A stretch of DNA of 64,000 bases from Epilithonimonas bovis DSM 19482 (GTDB lineage Bacteria > Bacteroidota > Bacteroidia > Flavobacteriales > Weeksellaceae). Shown one piece after another: positions 18,747-27,242 of the stretch; position 1 is the first letter of the stretch; each line of letters opens with the position of its first letter. Both the position numbers and the translations under genes were made by a program. The notes under the pieces were generated by a model. The model saw only the letters and a list, made by a program, of their open reading frames with translations. It had not been told where the DNA came from and ran no database searches. The stretch spans positions 1 through 64,000 of the forward strand of contig NZ_FTPU01000008.1 of the NCBI RefSeq assembly GCF_900108115.1. The letters run 5' to 3'.

Positions 18747-18872
18747 CATTAATTGTTTATTCATGTTATTTTATCATCCTGGTGGTTTTTGAAAATTAAT
18801 GCTGTCAAAAGTTATTTCAATTTTATGATAAAATTATGACAAAAGTCTGTCAATCACTTTTATAAACTTTCT

Positions 18873-18880
18873 TAATTTTG
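18873..18880 (+). promoter_or_regulatory. -7 box immediately before tatA
   Basis: TAATTTTG matches TAnnTTTG and ends only 4 bp before the ATG at 18885. Transcription would start at or next to the start codon, implying a leaderless message. Confidence 0.5.
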
Positions 18881-18884
18881 CGGA

Positions 18885-19208
18885 ATGGAATTGAGTTTAG
18901 GAGAAATGCTGATGATTGCCCTGGCAATTGTCGTCTTGTTTGGACCGGATAAGCTGCCCGAGATAGCCCGCGGCCTTGGCGAAGGCGTGCGCAAAATGCG
19001 TGGTGCAGTAGATGACATCAAGACCGAGATTATGAAGGAAGCAGATAATCCTGTCTCAGAAATTAAAAAAGAGATCGAAAAAGTCAAGCAGTCTGCTCAG
19101 GACTATAATCCTTTGGTTGATAAAAACAACCAGCCACTCGTTGCTGATAATACTCCAAAACCTGACCTGTCCAACGATGACGCACACGAGGGTCCTGTAA
19201 GCAGGTAA
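18885..19208 (+). CDS. tatA: Twin-arginine translocase TatA/TatB-like subunit
   Basis: A 107-residue Sec-independent translocase pore subunit. It has the single N-terminal membrane helix (about residues 6-20, GEMLMIALAIVVLFG), the conserved hinge PDKLPEIARGLGEG, an amphipathic helix and a charged, disordered tail. The gene lies just upstream of the PAP2 gene (1-bp gap), so the two are cotranscribed. The PDKLPE form and long tail leave open whether it acts as TatA or TatB. No tatC is in the window. Confidence 0.85.
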   Translation: MELSLGEMLMIALAIVVLFGPDKLPEIARGLGEGVRKMRGAVDDIKTEIMKEADNPVSEIKKEIEKVKQSAQDYNPLVDKNNQPLVADNTPKPDLSNDDAHEGPVSR

Positions 19209-19209
19209 G

Positions 19210-19755
19210 ATGAACGGGTTAATAGAAAAAGATCAGGAATTGCTTTTGTTTCTCAATGGTTTGGGAAATTCATCTTTTGATCCTTTCTGGCTCATGATTA
19301 CCGGCAAATGGTTTTGGATTCCTTTTTACATCATTTTGCTTTATTTCCTCTATAAGCGTTTTCCGGTAAAGAAATTAATCTTCATCCTTATTTTTATAGC
19401 CATAGGCATCACTATTTCTGATCAGCTAGCCGGCATTTTCAAAGTAGGTGTCGCAAGGCTGCGGCCTTGCCATAACGAGCTGCTGATGGCCAAGATGCGA
19501 CTGGTAACATGTGGCGGCCCATATGGTTTCTACAGTTCCCATGCCTCCAACTGCTTTTTTCTTGCGGGATTTCTCTCAATGTTAATGGGCAGCAGATATA
19601 GATTTTTGCCTTACATTTTATTCTTTTGGGCTGCGCTGGTATCCTACAGCCGGATTTATCTTGGTGTACATTTCCCTTTGGATGTGGCTTTTGGTGCCAC
19701 GGTAGGTTTTCTGCTAAGTGGTGTTTTTGCTAATCTTGTTAGAAAAATCAGATAA
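19210..19755 (+). CDS. PAP2-family membrane phosphatase
   Basis: A 181-residue membrane phosphatase. The three catalytic blocks are present: K78 to R85-P86 (KVGVARLRP), Ser110-His111 (YSSH in place of PSGH), and S147-R148 with His154 and Asp158 (SRIYLGVHFPLD). Five or six membrane helices surround them. Members remove phosphate from undecaprenyl diphosphate, lipid A or phosphatidic acid; the sequence does not decide between these. The gene follows tatA with a 1-bp gap. Confidence 0.87.
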   Translation: MNGLIEKDQELLLFLNGLGNSSFDPFWLMITGKWFWIPFYIILLYFLYKRFPVKKLIFILIFIAIGITISDQLAGIFKVGVARLRPCHNELLMAKMRLVTCGGPYGFYSSHASNCFFLAGFLSMLMGSRYRFLPYILFFWAALVSYSRIYLGVHFPLDVAFGATVGFLLSGVFANLVRKIR

Positions 19756-19783
19756 TTATTAAGGTTTTGATTTTCAGTCGGTT

Positions 19784-20257
19784 TTAATCATTGTGGTAAG
19801 GTTTTCCCTGTAAAATTGTGGCAGCTCTGTACATTTGTTCTACAAAAAACAAACGGATCATCTGGTGCGTGAATGTCATTTTGGATAGGGATATTTTCTC
19901 ATTCGCCCTGTGATAGATCTCGTCAGAGAAACCATAGGCACCTCCAATCAGGAAGTGAATTTTTTTATAGGAATGACCCATCCAGAAATCTATTTTTTCA
20001 GAAAACTCACGGCTGGTAAACTGTTTGCCTTTCTCATCCAGCAATATAACCAGATCATTACTATCAATATGGCCCAAAAATAATTTGGATTCCTCTTTTT
20101 TCAGCAAATCGGGGCTTAGGTTTTTTGCATTTTTAACATCCGGGATTTCCACCAGTTCAAAATTCCAGTGTTTGGGGATTCTGGGGAGATAGTAACGGAT
20201 GAGCGAAACGATTTCTTTGTCATCAGTTTTCCCAATGCAGATCAAATTAATACGCAT
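19784..20257 (-). CDS. rlmH: 23S rRNA pseudouridine-1915 N3-methyltransferase RlmH
   Basis: A 157-residue SPOUT methyltransferase that methylates pseudouridine 1915 in helix 69 of 23S rRNA. Typical features are the ICIGKTDDKEI start, LLDEKGKQFTSREFSE, the SAM-binding knot region FLIGGAYGFSDEI and the C-terminal KMTFTHQMIRLFFVEQMYRA with the final KPYHND. Length and sequence fit the family throughout. It is divergent from the BrkB gene with only 30 bp between the starts. Confidence 0.97.
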   Translation of the reverse strand: MRINLICIGKTDDKEIVSLIRYYLPRIPKHWNFELVEIPDVKNAKNLSPDLLKKEESKLFLGHIDSNDLVILLDEKGKQFTSREFSEKIDFWMGHSYKKIHFLIGGAYGFSDEIYHRANEKISLSKMTFTHQMIRLFFVEQMYRAATILQGKPYHND

Positions 20258-20261
20258 TTAG

Positions 20262-20282
20262 TATATTTGTTGGGCAAAGATA
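20262..20282. promoter_or_regulatory. Divergent -7 boxes for the BrkB gene (+) and rlmH (-)
   Basis: The 30-bp gap holds TATATTTG on the plus strand at 20262-20269 and TATCTTTG on the minus strand at 20282-20275. Both match TAnnTTTG exactly. The two start sites must lie face to face, so only one polymerase could use the gap at a time. Confidence 0.7.
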
Positions 20283-20287
20283 ACTGA

Positions 20288-21229
20288 ATGGCAAAAAAAA
20301 TACAGCGTTTTTTTCTCAAAATCAAAAACTTTTTCGACGGAATATACATCCCTGTTTTAGGCATATCTCTGTGGAAGATGTTCAGTATTTATTCAGATGC
20401 TATCTTCAAAAATCCTTTGGGCAGGCAGGCAGCAAGCATTTCCTGGAATTTTTTCCTCAGCCTTTTCCCTATGATTCTCTTCCTCCTGTCGGTATTGCCT
20501 TACATGCCGCATTATGACAAACTGCAGTTTTATATTTTTGAAGTATTGATGCCGCGCGTATTCCCGTCTCACATGCAGAGTGATGTTACCAATTATATCC
20601 AGGCCAGCATTATTCCCAATATGAAATCTATCAGTAACCTTACCATCCTGCTGTCTTTTGTTTTTGCCACCAACGGTTGCTTTACGCTCATCAATGGTTT
20701 TAACAGGAATACCGAGCTGCAAAGAGGTTTTGTTAAGGAATATCTGCTTGCTATGCTGGTAACGATCAGCTTTTTGACTTTGGTGTTTCTTTCAATTTTC
20801 GGGATTTACTACAGCGAGGTTGTTCTCAAGCTTTTTACCCCTACTTATGACATCAGCTGGTTTACAAAAAACCTGACCAAGATTATCAGTTTTATATCGT
20901 TTCCCTTATTTTATTTTATCCTTTTAACCTTATTTTACTGGGTGGGTTGTCTCAAAATTACGAGGCTGAGAGAGGCGTATCCTGGTGCTGTTTTAACCAC
21001 GATTCTGTTTGTACTTTTGACTTACTTTTTTGCGATCTATGTGAGTAATATTGCCAGGTATAATGTTTTATATGGCTCTATTGGTTCCATTATTTTGGTG
21101 ATGGTTTGGGTTAACGTAAACGTATTTCTCGTACTGATGGGCAACGAACTTAACCTGGCTATCAAAAAAGTTAAGCTTGAGAAACTGGTGCGTGAAGAAA
21201 TCAAGTCAGGCGGTATGGCGGATGCCTGA
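20288..21229 (+). CDS. YihY/BrkB-family inner-membrane protein
   Basis: A 313-residue polytopic membrane protein with about six helices. The conserved segments are the N-terminal RQAASISWNFFLSLFPMILFLLS, the central FVFATNGCFTLINGFNRNTE and the C-terminal NVLYGSIGSIILVMVWVNVNVFLVLMGNELN, which identify the YihY/BrkB (virulence factor BrkB) family. Function is not settled for the family; a proposed transporter or envelope role is not shown here. Its 3' end overlaps the end of the convergent nhaA gene by 24 bp. Confidence 0.9.
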   Translation: MAKKIQRFFLKIKNFFDGIYIPVLGISLWKMFSIYSDAIFKNPLGRQAASISWNFFLSLFPMILFLLSVLPYMPHYDKLQFYIFEVLMPRVFPSHMQSDVTNYIQASIIPNMKSISNLTILLSFVFATNGCFTLINGFNRNTELQRGFVKEYLLAMLVTISFLTLVFLSIFGIYYSEVVLKLFTPTYDISWFTKNLTKIISFISFPLFYFILLTLFYWVGCLKITRLREAYPGAVLTTILFVLLTYFFAIYVSNIARYNVLYGSIGSIILVMVWVNVNVFLVLMGNELNLAIKKVKLEKLVREEIKSGGMADA

Positions 21230-22378
21230 TTTTCTAAACCTTAAAATAATATACCCTGTAACGCCGGAGATGACAGATGCTGCAAGAATGCTGATTTTAG
21301 AGATATTCTGACTTTCAAAATCTTTTGGGAAAGCCAACAAAGCGACAAAAATTGACATTGTAAAACCTATTCCTGCCAGAAACCCCACGCCAAGCATTTC
21401 TTTGAAACTGCAATTAGCCGGCAATTTTGCCCATTTAATTTTTATGGCAAGCCAGGATAAAATATTAATACCGAGGACTTTCCCTGCGAAAAGCCCCAAA
21501 ATAATCCCCGTACTGAGTGGGCTTATAAAGTGGCTGAAAATATCCTTCTCAAAAGTAATGTTTGTATTAACTAAAGCAAACAGCGGCATGATTAGGAAAC
21601 TAACCGGCAGGTGCAGTTGTTTTTCAAGTTTTTCTGATGGCGAAATTTTGTTCGCAGGATTCTTTAGCGGGATTGTAAAAGCCAGGATGACGCCGGCTAT
21701 TGTGGCATGTATCCCAGAATGATGCATAAAGTACCAGAGCAATAATCCGGGGACAAGATAAAATAGAAGGTTTTTGATTCCTGTTTTATTTAAAATGATG
21801 AGAAAAATTGTAATTCCACCGCAAATACCCAAAGAAACCCAATCAATAGAATCTGTGTAGAATAATGCTATGACGATGATCGCTCCCAAGTCATCTACAA
21901 TGGCCAGCGCACTTAGAAATATTTTTAGGCTGGTAGGGATATTTTTCCCAAGCATAGAGATAATCGCCAGGGAAAATGCGATATCAGTGGTCATGGGTAT
22001 CGCCCATCCATCGGCATGTGATGTATTATGATTAAATACCAGGTAAATAACCGCAGGAAAAACCATTCCACCAAATGCGGCTACAATTGGCAATGCAGCC
22101 TGCCGGATGTCGGCAAGTTCGCCTCGCAGGAGTTCCCGTTTTATTTCCAGCCCAACATAGAGAAAAAATATTGCCATCAATCCGTCATTGATCCAGACAG
22201 AAATAGGATATTTTAGATGAAGAATCTCGGTTCCTATCTGATAATCCAATACATGTTGGAAACTGTTCGCGAAGGAACTGTTAGCAATGCAAAGTGAAAT
22301 CAAAACCAGTATCAGAAGCAAGATCCCTGCACTTTTACTGTTATTGACAAACTGATTAAAATAGCGGTATATGATCAT
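21206..22378 (-). CDS. nhaA: Na+/H+ antiporter NhaA
   Basis: A 390-residue inner-membrane sodium/proton antiporter. The two key aspartates are present in ALAIVDDLGAII, and other family marks are the PISVWINDGLMAIFFLYVGLEIKRE segment, GWAIPMTTDIAFSLAI and GVGFLAGIGFTMSIF. Eleven or twelve helices are predicted, as expected. The ATG overlaps the stop codon of the upstream relA/spoT gene (TAATG), so translation is probably coupled and pH or sodium homeostasis is transcribed with the stringent-response gene. Confidence 0.96.
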   Translation of the reverse strand: MIIYRYFNQFVNNSKSAGILLLILVLISLCIANSSFANSFQHVLDYQIGTEILHLKYPISVWINDGLMAIFFLYVGLEIKRELLRGELADIRQAALPIVAAFGGMVFPAVIYLVFNHNTSHADGWAIPMTTDIAFSLAIISMLGKNIPTSLKIFLSALAIVDDLGAIIVIALFYTDSIDWVSLGICGGITIFLIILNKTGIKNLLFYLVPGLLLWYFMHHSGIHATIAGVILAFTIPLKNPANKISPSEKLEKQLHLPVSFLIMPLFALVNTNITFEKDIFSHFISPLSTGIILGLFAGKVLGINILSWLAIKIKWAKLPANCSFKEMLGVGFLAGIGFTMSIFVALLAFPKDFESQNISKISILAASVISGVTGYIILRFRKSGIRHTA

Positions 22379-24579
22379 TACACCCGTTTCACTTTAGAAA
22401 CGCCGTTGATGGCTTTCAGTTGTTTGAAGGTCTCTTCCAGCTGGCTGCGGTTACGGACTTCCAGATTGATATTCCCTGTGAAAATACCATCGTTGGAGGC
22501 AATACTCATGCTCTTCATATCCATATTCATATTGTTGGATATTACGGCTGTAATATCGTTAATCATACCCATCCTGTCAATCCCTTCGATCTCGATTTTA
22601 ATCCTGTTTTTGAAACTCTCCGCATTCACCCACTTGGCCTGTAAAACACGGTAATCGTAGTTGGCGCGCAGGTTGATTGCGTTGGGGCAGTTCTCGTTAT
22701 GAACTTTGATACCGTCAGAAATGGTAATAAACCCAAAAATCTTGTCGCCCGGGATCACCGTGCAGCACTTGGCAAAGGTGTAATTGAGTTTTTCTTCATC
22801 TTTCCCAAAGACAATCATGTCCAGGTTAGAATCCACTTTCTCAACAAATTCTTCTTTGCTGGACGATTTTCGGAAACGCTGGAAGATATTACTGAGGATA
22901 CTTTTACCGTCTGCATACCGTTTGATATCGCCAATGTCAAATGTCCCGTTTTGAAAACCGAGGAAAAGATCCTGAGAAGTTTTCAGGTTCAGGAATTTTT
23001 GTAAAGCATTCACTTCATCATCATTAAAGTTGAGTTTGGCGTGACGCATTTTTCTCTGTAAAATTTCCTTACCTTCGGCAGTATTCTGATTTTTTTCGGA
23101 ATTAAGGATGTTCTTAATCTTTGATTTGGCTTTGGATGTCACAACAAAATCCAGCCAGTCTGCTTTAGGTTTTTGATTCTGAGAAGATAGGATATCGATC
23201 TGGTCACCGTTCTGAAGAACATAACTGATGGGTACCAGTTTTCCGTTGATCTTGGCGCCCAGGCATTTCATTCCCAGATCAGTATGTACAGAAAATGCGA
23301 AATCTAGTGCAGTAGCGCCTGTTGGCAATATTTTGATCTCGCCTTTCGGGGTAAAGACAAAAACTTCTTTGGAGTATAGATTAAGCTTGATGTTATCCAG
23401 AAGTTCTGATGTTGAGAGATTTTGTTGCTGCTCCAGCACATCGCGGATCTCGGCCACCCAGTTTTCAAAACGCTGGTCATCACTGTTTTTGCGGTAACCT
23501 TCTTTGTATTTGTAGTGTGCCGCCACGCCCTTTTCGGCAATATCATCCATCCTCTCTGATCGGATCTGGACTTCTATCCATTTTTTATCAGGGCCCATCA
23601 CGGTAAGGTGGAGGCTCTCGTAGCCAGTAGATCGTGGCTGCGAAATCCAGTCGCGCATCCGCGACGGATTGCTTTGGTATAGATCGGTTACGATAGAGTA
23701 GATCTTCCATGCAAGGAATTTTTCATTCCTTGGGTCGGATTTATAAATGATACGGATGGCGTAGTTGTCATAGACTTCCTCAAACGTTACATTCTGCTTC
23801 TGCATCTTGCGGTAGATGGAGCTGATGGCTTTTGCGCGGCCTTTGATGGTAAAATTGAGTCCTTCTTCTTTCAGTTGTTCAGAAACTTCTTTGGTGAACT
23901 CTTCCACATATTTCTCGCGGCCTTCTTTTGCAATTTCCAATTTGTCCACAATCTCGTTGTAAACATCGGGGTTGTTATATTTTAATGATAAATCTTCCAG
24001 TTCAGACTTGATATTGTAGAGACCCAACCTGTGAGCCAGCGGTGCGTAGATATAGGCTGTCTCTGCCGCAATTTTTTTCTGTTTTACAGGATGCATGCTG
24101 TCCAAAGTCCTCATATTATGCAGGCGGTCGGCGATTTTGATGAGAATAACCCGGAAGTCCTCTGACAGCGTCAATAGTAATTTTCTGTAATTTTCTGACT
24201 GTACAGAGATGTTCTGCTGGTTCATTACAGAGATTTTTGTGAGGCCATTCACAATGTCAGCAATATTTTTCCCAAATATTTTTTCGAGATCTTCGTAGGT
24301 GTATTCAGAGTCTTCTATGACGTCATGCAAAAGGGCACACGCAATACTGGTAGCACCTAAGCCTATCTCATTGGCTACAATCTTTGCCACCTCTATCGGA
24401 TGGTAGATATAAGGCTCACCGGTTTTGCGCCGCTGGTCTTTGTGGGCGTCCAGAGCAATATCAAAAGCTTTTCTGATCAGTTTGTTCTGTTCCTCATCCA
24501 GTGTCCGGTAGGTGTTGGTAATCAGGTCTTTGTATCGGGCAAGGATTTCCTTGTTTTCTTTCTCTAGGTCGTAGGTCAT
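22378..24579 (-). CDS. RelA/SpoT-type bifunctional (p)ppGpp synthase/hydrolase
   Basis: The stringent-response enzyme that makes and degrades (p)ppGpp. Domains in order: HD hydrolase (LLHDVIEDSEYT and RLHNMRTL), synthetase (YAIRIIY; RSTGYESLHL and EVQIRSERMD), TGS (FVFTPKGEIKILP), helical and zinc-type region (CCTVIPGD) and a C-terminal ACT domain. I choose the start at 24579 (Met-Thr-Tyr-Asp-Leu-Glu), 733 residues, because a -7 box lies at 24607-24600 and would start transcription near 24593, after the two upstream ATG codons at 24630 and 24597. Both catalytic domains look intact. nhaA follows with overlapping stop and start. Confidence 0.93.
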   Translation of the reverse strand: MTYDLEKENKEILARYKDLITNTYRTLDEEQNKLIRKAFDIALDAHKDQRRKTGEPYIYHPIEVAKIVANEIGLGATSIACALLHDVIEDSEYTYEDLEKIFGKNIADIVNGLTKISVMNQQNISVQSENYRKLLLTLSEDFRVILIKIADRLHNMRTLDSMHPVKQKKIAAETAYIYAPLAHRLGLYNIKSELEDLSLKYNNPDVYNEIVDKLEIAKEGREKYVEEFTKEVSEQLKEEGLNFTIKGRAKAISSIYRKMQKQNVTFEEVYDNYAIRIIYKSDPRNEKFLAWKIYSIVTDLYQSNPSRMRDWISQPRSTGYESLHLTVMGPDKKWIEVQIRSERMDDIAEKGVAAHYKYKEGYRKNSDDQRFENWVAEIRDVLEQQQNLSTSELLDNIKLNLYSKEVFVFTPKGEIKILPTGATALDFAFSVHTDLGMKCLGAKINGKLVPISYVLQNGDQIDILSSQNQKPKADWLDFVVTSKAKSKIKNILNSEKNQNTAEGKEILQRKMRHAKLNFNDDEVNALQKFLNLKTSQDLFLGFQNGTFDIGDIKRYADGKSILSNIFQRFRKSSSKEEFVEKVDSNLDMIVFGKDEEKLNYTFAKCCTVIPGDKIFGFITISDGIKVHNENCPNAINLRANYDYRVLQAKWVNAESFKNRIKIEIEGIDRMGMINDITAVISNNMNMDMKSMSIASNDGIFTGNINLEVRNRSQLEETFKQLKAINGVSKVKRV

Positions 24580-24599
24580 CATATCATGTAAGTTCATAA

Positions 24600-24630
24600 C
24601 GAATATAGTAAAATTTGAATCAATTATCAA
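24600..24630 (-). promoter_or_regulatory. Probable promoter of relA/spoT
   Basis: Minus strand TTG (24630-24628), a 20-bp spacer and TATATTCG (24607-24600), one mismatch from TAnnTTTG. Confidence 0.5.
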
Positions 24631-24735
24631 GCGCTTTTTCTCATAATGAAGAGAAAAATTGAGTTAGGGTAAAAAATATTATTTTGTAATAAATGCTTTA
24701 AAAAATAAGGTTGTTAATAAAAATAATTATAAAAT

Positions 24736-24767
24736 TTTGGTTTATACCCTATAAAATTATACATTCG
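24736..24767 (+). promoter_or_regulatory. Promoter of the ATP-grasp/alpha-E/transglutaminase operon
   Basis: TTTG (24736-24739), a 20-bp spacer and TACATTCG (24760-24767) give a near-consensus Bacteroidota promoter 23 bp before the ATG. Confidence 0.7.
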
Positions 24768-24789
24768 TTAACGAAAAAAGATAAAAATT

Positions 24790-26232
24790 ATGAATAGTGG
24801 GGTGTTGGGCGATTATAAACCACTGAAAGAAGTTTTTGATGAAATGATGATTAATCAGCAGGTCAGAAATCATTATCAGGAGTTTGTGCGTTTTTTTGAT
24901 CAGTTGGATATTTCTGACATGGAGAGTAAGACTGAGGTTGCCAAAAAGCTGTTTTTAACACAGGGGATTACCTTCACTGTTTACAATGATGGCGAGGGCA
25001 TAGAGAAGATCTTCCCTTTTGATATTGTCCCAAGGATTATTCCTGCTTCGGAATGGGCTTTTATAGAAAAGGGGATCAAGCAGCGTTTGCGCGCCCTTAA
25101 TATTTTTCTAAAGGATGTTTACCACCAGCAGTTTATCATCAAAGATGGCATTATTCCGTCCTCTCTGGTGTATACCTGCCCCAATTACCTGCGCGAGATG
25201 ATGAATGTGGACGTGCCTTTTGATATCTACACACATATTAGCGGTATAGATCTTATCCGGGATTATGACGGCAGTTATTATGTGCTGGAGGACAACCTGA
25301 GAACACCATCCGGAGTGAGTTATATGCTCGAAAACCGAAAAATGAGTTACCGGCTTTTCCCCAACGTTATCCCTAATGTCAAATTAAAGCAGGTTAATAA
25401 TTACCCTGATCTTTTAATTAAAAATCTTCTGTCTTTGGGCCGGCAGATCAGCCCAAAACCGAATGTGGTTTTATTAACGCCGGGTATTTTTAATTCGGCC
25501 TACTTCGAGTATACCACGCTGGCGAGGCTCATGGGTATTGAGCTGGTAGAAGGTAGGGATCTTGTTATCCAGAATCACCAGGTTTTTATGAAAACCACAA
25601 GAGGCCTCAAAAAAGTGGATGTTATCTACCGCCGTGTGGACGATGAATTTTTGGATCCACTGGTGTTTCGCCCCGATAGTATTTTGGGTGTCCCCGGATT
25701 ATACCATGCGTACAGAAAAGGCAATGTTATCCTTGTCAATGCGATGGGGAATGGCGTGGCAGATGATAAAGCCATCTATTCTTACGTGCCGGATATGATC
25801 CGCTATTATCTGGGAGAAGAGCCTATCCTGAAGAGCGTGCCTACCTACCGTATGGAAAATATGGATGAGAGACAATACACGCTCGAAAATATGCACAAGA
25901 TGGTCATCAAAAAAACCAATGAAAGCGGCGGTTACGGGATGCTGATTGGCGATAAAGCCACTGATGAAGAAATTGCCGAATTTACCAGACAGATCAACCT
26001 CAATCCCCGCAACTATATTGCGCAGCCGATCATTCGCCTGTCTACTGCACCGTGCTATATCAATGGTACCTTGCAGCCAAGGCGTGTAGATCTGCGCCCG
26101 TTTGCGCTTTTTGGTCCCGATGGGATAGATATTGTACCGGGCGGCCTTACCAGAGTTGCGCTGAAAGAAGGTTCTATTGTAGTCAATTCATCTCAGGGAG
26201 GCGGAAGCAAGGATACCTGGATTGTCGGCTAG
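24790..26232 (+). CDS. Circularly permuted ATP-grasp protein (type 2), amidoligase-like
   Basis: A 480-residue cytoplasmic protein of the circularly permuted ATP-grasp family (formerly DUF404/DUF407). Landmarks include LTQGITFTVYNDGEG, IFPFDIVPRIIPASEW, the metal-binding DGSYYVLEDNLRTPSGVSYMLENR, YRRVDDEFLDPL, KKTNESGGYGMLIG and a C-terminal RRVDLRPFALFG and LTRVALKEGS. ATP-grasp enzymes join an acid to an amine through an acyl phosphate. With the alpha-E and transglutaminase genes downstream it forms the operon that comparative genomics has proposed to make or attach a small peptide; no product has been assigned from sequence. The sequence is intact throughout. Confidence 0.92.
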   Translation: MNSGVLGDYKPLKEVFDEMMINQQVRNHYQEFVRFFDQLDISDMESKTEVAKKLFLTQGITFTVYNDGEGIEKIFPFDIVPRIIPASEWAFIEKGIKQRLRALNIFLKDVYHQQFIIKDGIIPSSLVYTCPNYLREMMNVDVPFDIYTHISGIDLIRDYDGSYYVLEDNLRTPSGVSYMLENRKMSYRLFPNVIPNVKLKQVNNYPDLLIKNLLSLGRQISPKPNVVLLTPGIFNSAYFEYTTLARLMGIELVEGRDLVIQNHQVFMKTTRGLKKVDVIYRRVDDEFLDPLVFRPDSILGVPGLYHAYRKGNVILVNAMGNGVADDKAIYSYVPDMIRYYLGEEPILKSVPTYRMENMDERQYTLENMHKMVIKKTNESGGYGMLIGDKATDEEIAEFTRQINLNPRNYIAQPIIRLSTAPCYINGTLQPRRVDLRPFALFGPDGIDIVPGGLTRVALKEGSIVVNSSQGGGSKDTWIVG

Positions 26233-26265
26233 TTTTTATTAATCTTTTTAATCTAATTATAATTA

Positions 26266-27187
26266 ATGTTAAGCAGAGTTGCAGAGAATATCTTCTGGAT
26301 GAGCCGTTATATTGGAGCGCTCCAGTTTTCAGCTTAGAGTGTTCCATACCAAATATATTGCCTATCAGGATGGTGTCTCTTCTGAAAGTTGGGAGAGCTT
26401 TTGCGAAGAAAATCAAATTGTGATAGAAGATGGTGATTACAGTTTTGGCATTCTCCTGTCAAAAGCTTTATTCGATGTGCAAAACGAGAATTCTATCGCC
26501 AATAATATTTTCCGTGCCAGGGAAAATGCGAGAAGCGCTCAGGATCACATCAATAAAGATGTCTGGCAGTGCCTCAATGATTTCCACCATCTGATGAAGG
26601 ATCATTTTTTGCATAATCAGGCGCGGTTTGGCGATCCTATCAGTGTTTTTGATACCCTGATCAATCAGTCGATGGTCTATTACGGTGTTGTAGATAATTC
26701 CCTGGCAAGGGATGAGGGTTATTGTTTTTTACAATTGGGCAAATATGTTGAACGGATCCTTAATATGCTCAATCTAATCCGCAAGCAATGGGTTTTGTAC
26801 GGCGAAGATCTTTTAGATAACGATTATTCCAGCTGGCGTTATTTCCTGAGTTCGGTAACCGGGTATAACTTCTACCTGAGAAATAATCTGGGGACTATGG
26901 AGAAAGAACGTATCTTTTACCAGATGCTTTACGAGCCGCTGTTTCCCAGTTCTATCTCTTACTGCCTCCACGAGATCGAAAAATACGCCAGGCATCTGCA
27001 GGCCTCAGAGCCCGATGAAAAGGATGATAATGTTAATTTCCTCATTGGGAAAAGCCGTGCCAATGTTCAGTATACCAGGCATCCTAAATCGCATGTTGAC
27101 AAAATGAATTTTTTGGCGGCTATCCGCTCCGACCTGTATGACATCACAGAGGTTTTTAACCATAACTTTTTTGGTTTGGCTCTTTAA
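26266..27187 (+). pseudogene. Alpha-E domain protein (DUF403) with a one-base frameshift near the start
   Basis: The alpha-E partner of the ATP-grasp enzyme, about 306 residues if repaired. The true start is the ATG at 26266, giving the family's MLSRVAENIFWMSRYI, but the frame then reads Gly-Ala-Leu-Gln and stops at 26335. The family sequence resumes in the next frame as ERSSFQLRVFHT from 26313. Removing one G from the TTGG at 26312-26315 restores the expected Tyr-Ile-Glu-Arg. The rest is clean helical alpha-E sequence with ARENARSAQDHI and FLQLGKYVERILNML. The open frame beginning with TTG at 26312 is thus an artefact of the shift. It is either a real mutation or a sequencing indel. Confidence 0.85.
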
Positions 27188-27242
27188 AATTATTATTAAA
27201 AATTACATTCTCTATCCGGAACGTAATATCAAACAATGAACT

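Noticed and set aside
26312-26330. TTG at 26312 as the start of a 291-residue alpha-E protein
   Set aside because: The family N-terminus is plainly encoded just upstream in another frame, so this start is created by the frameshift.
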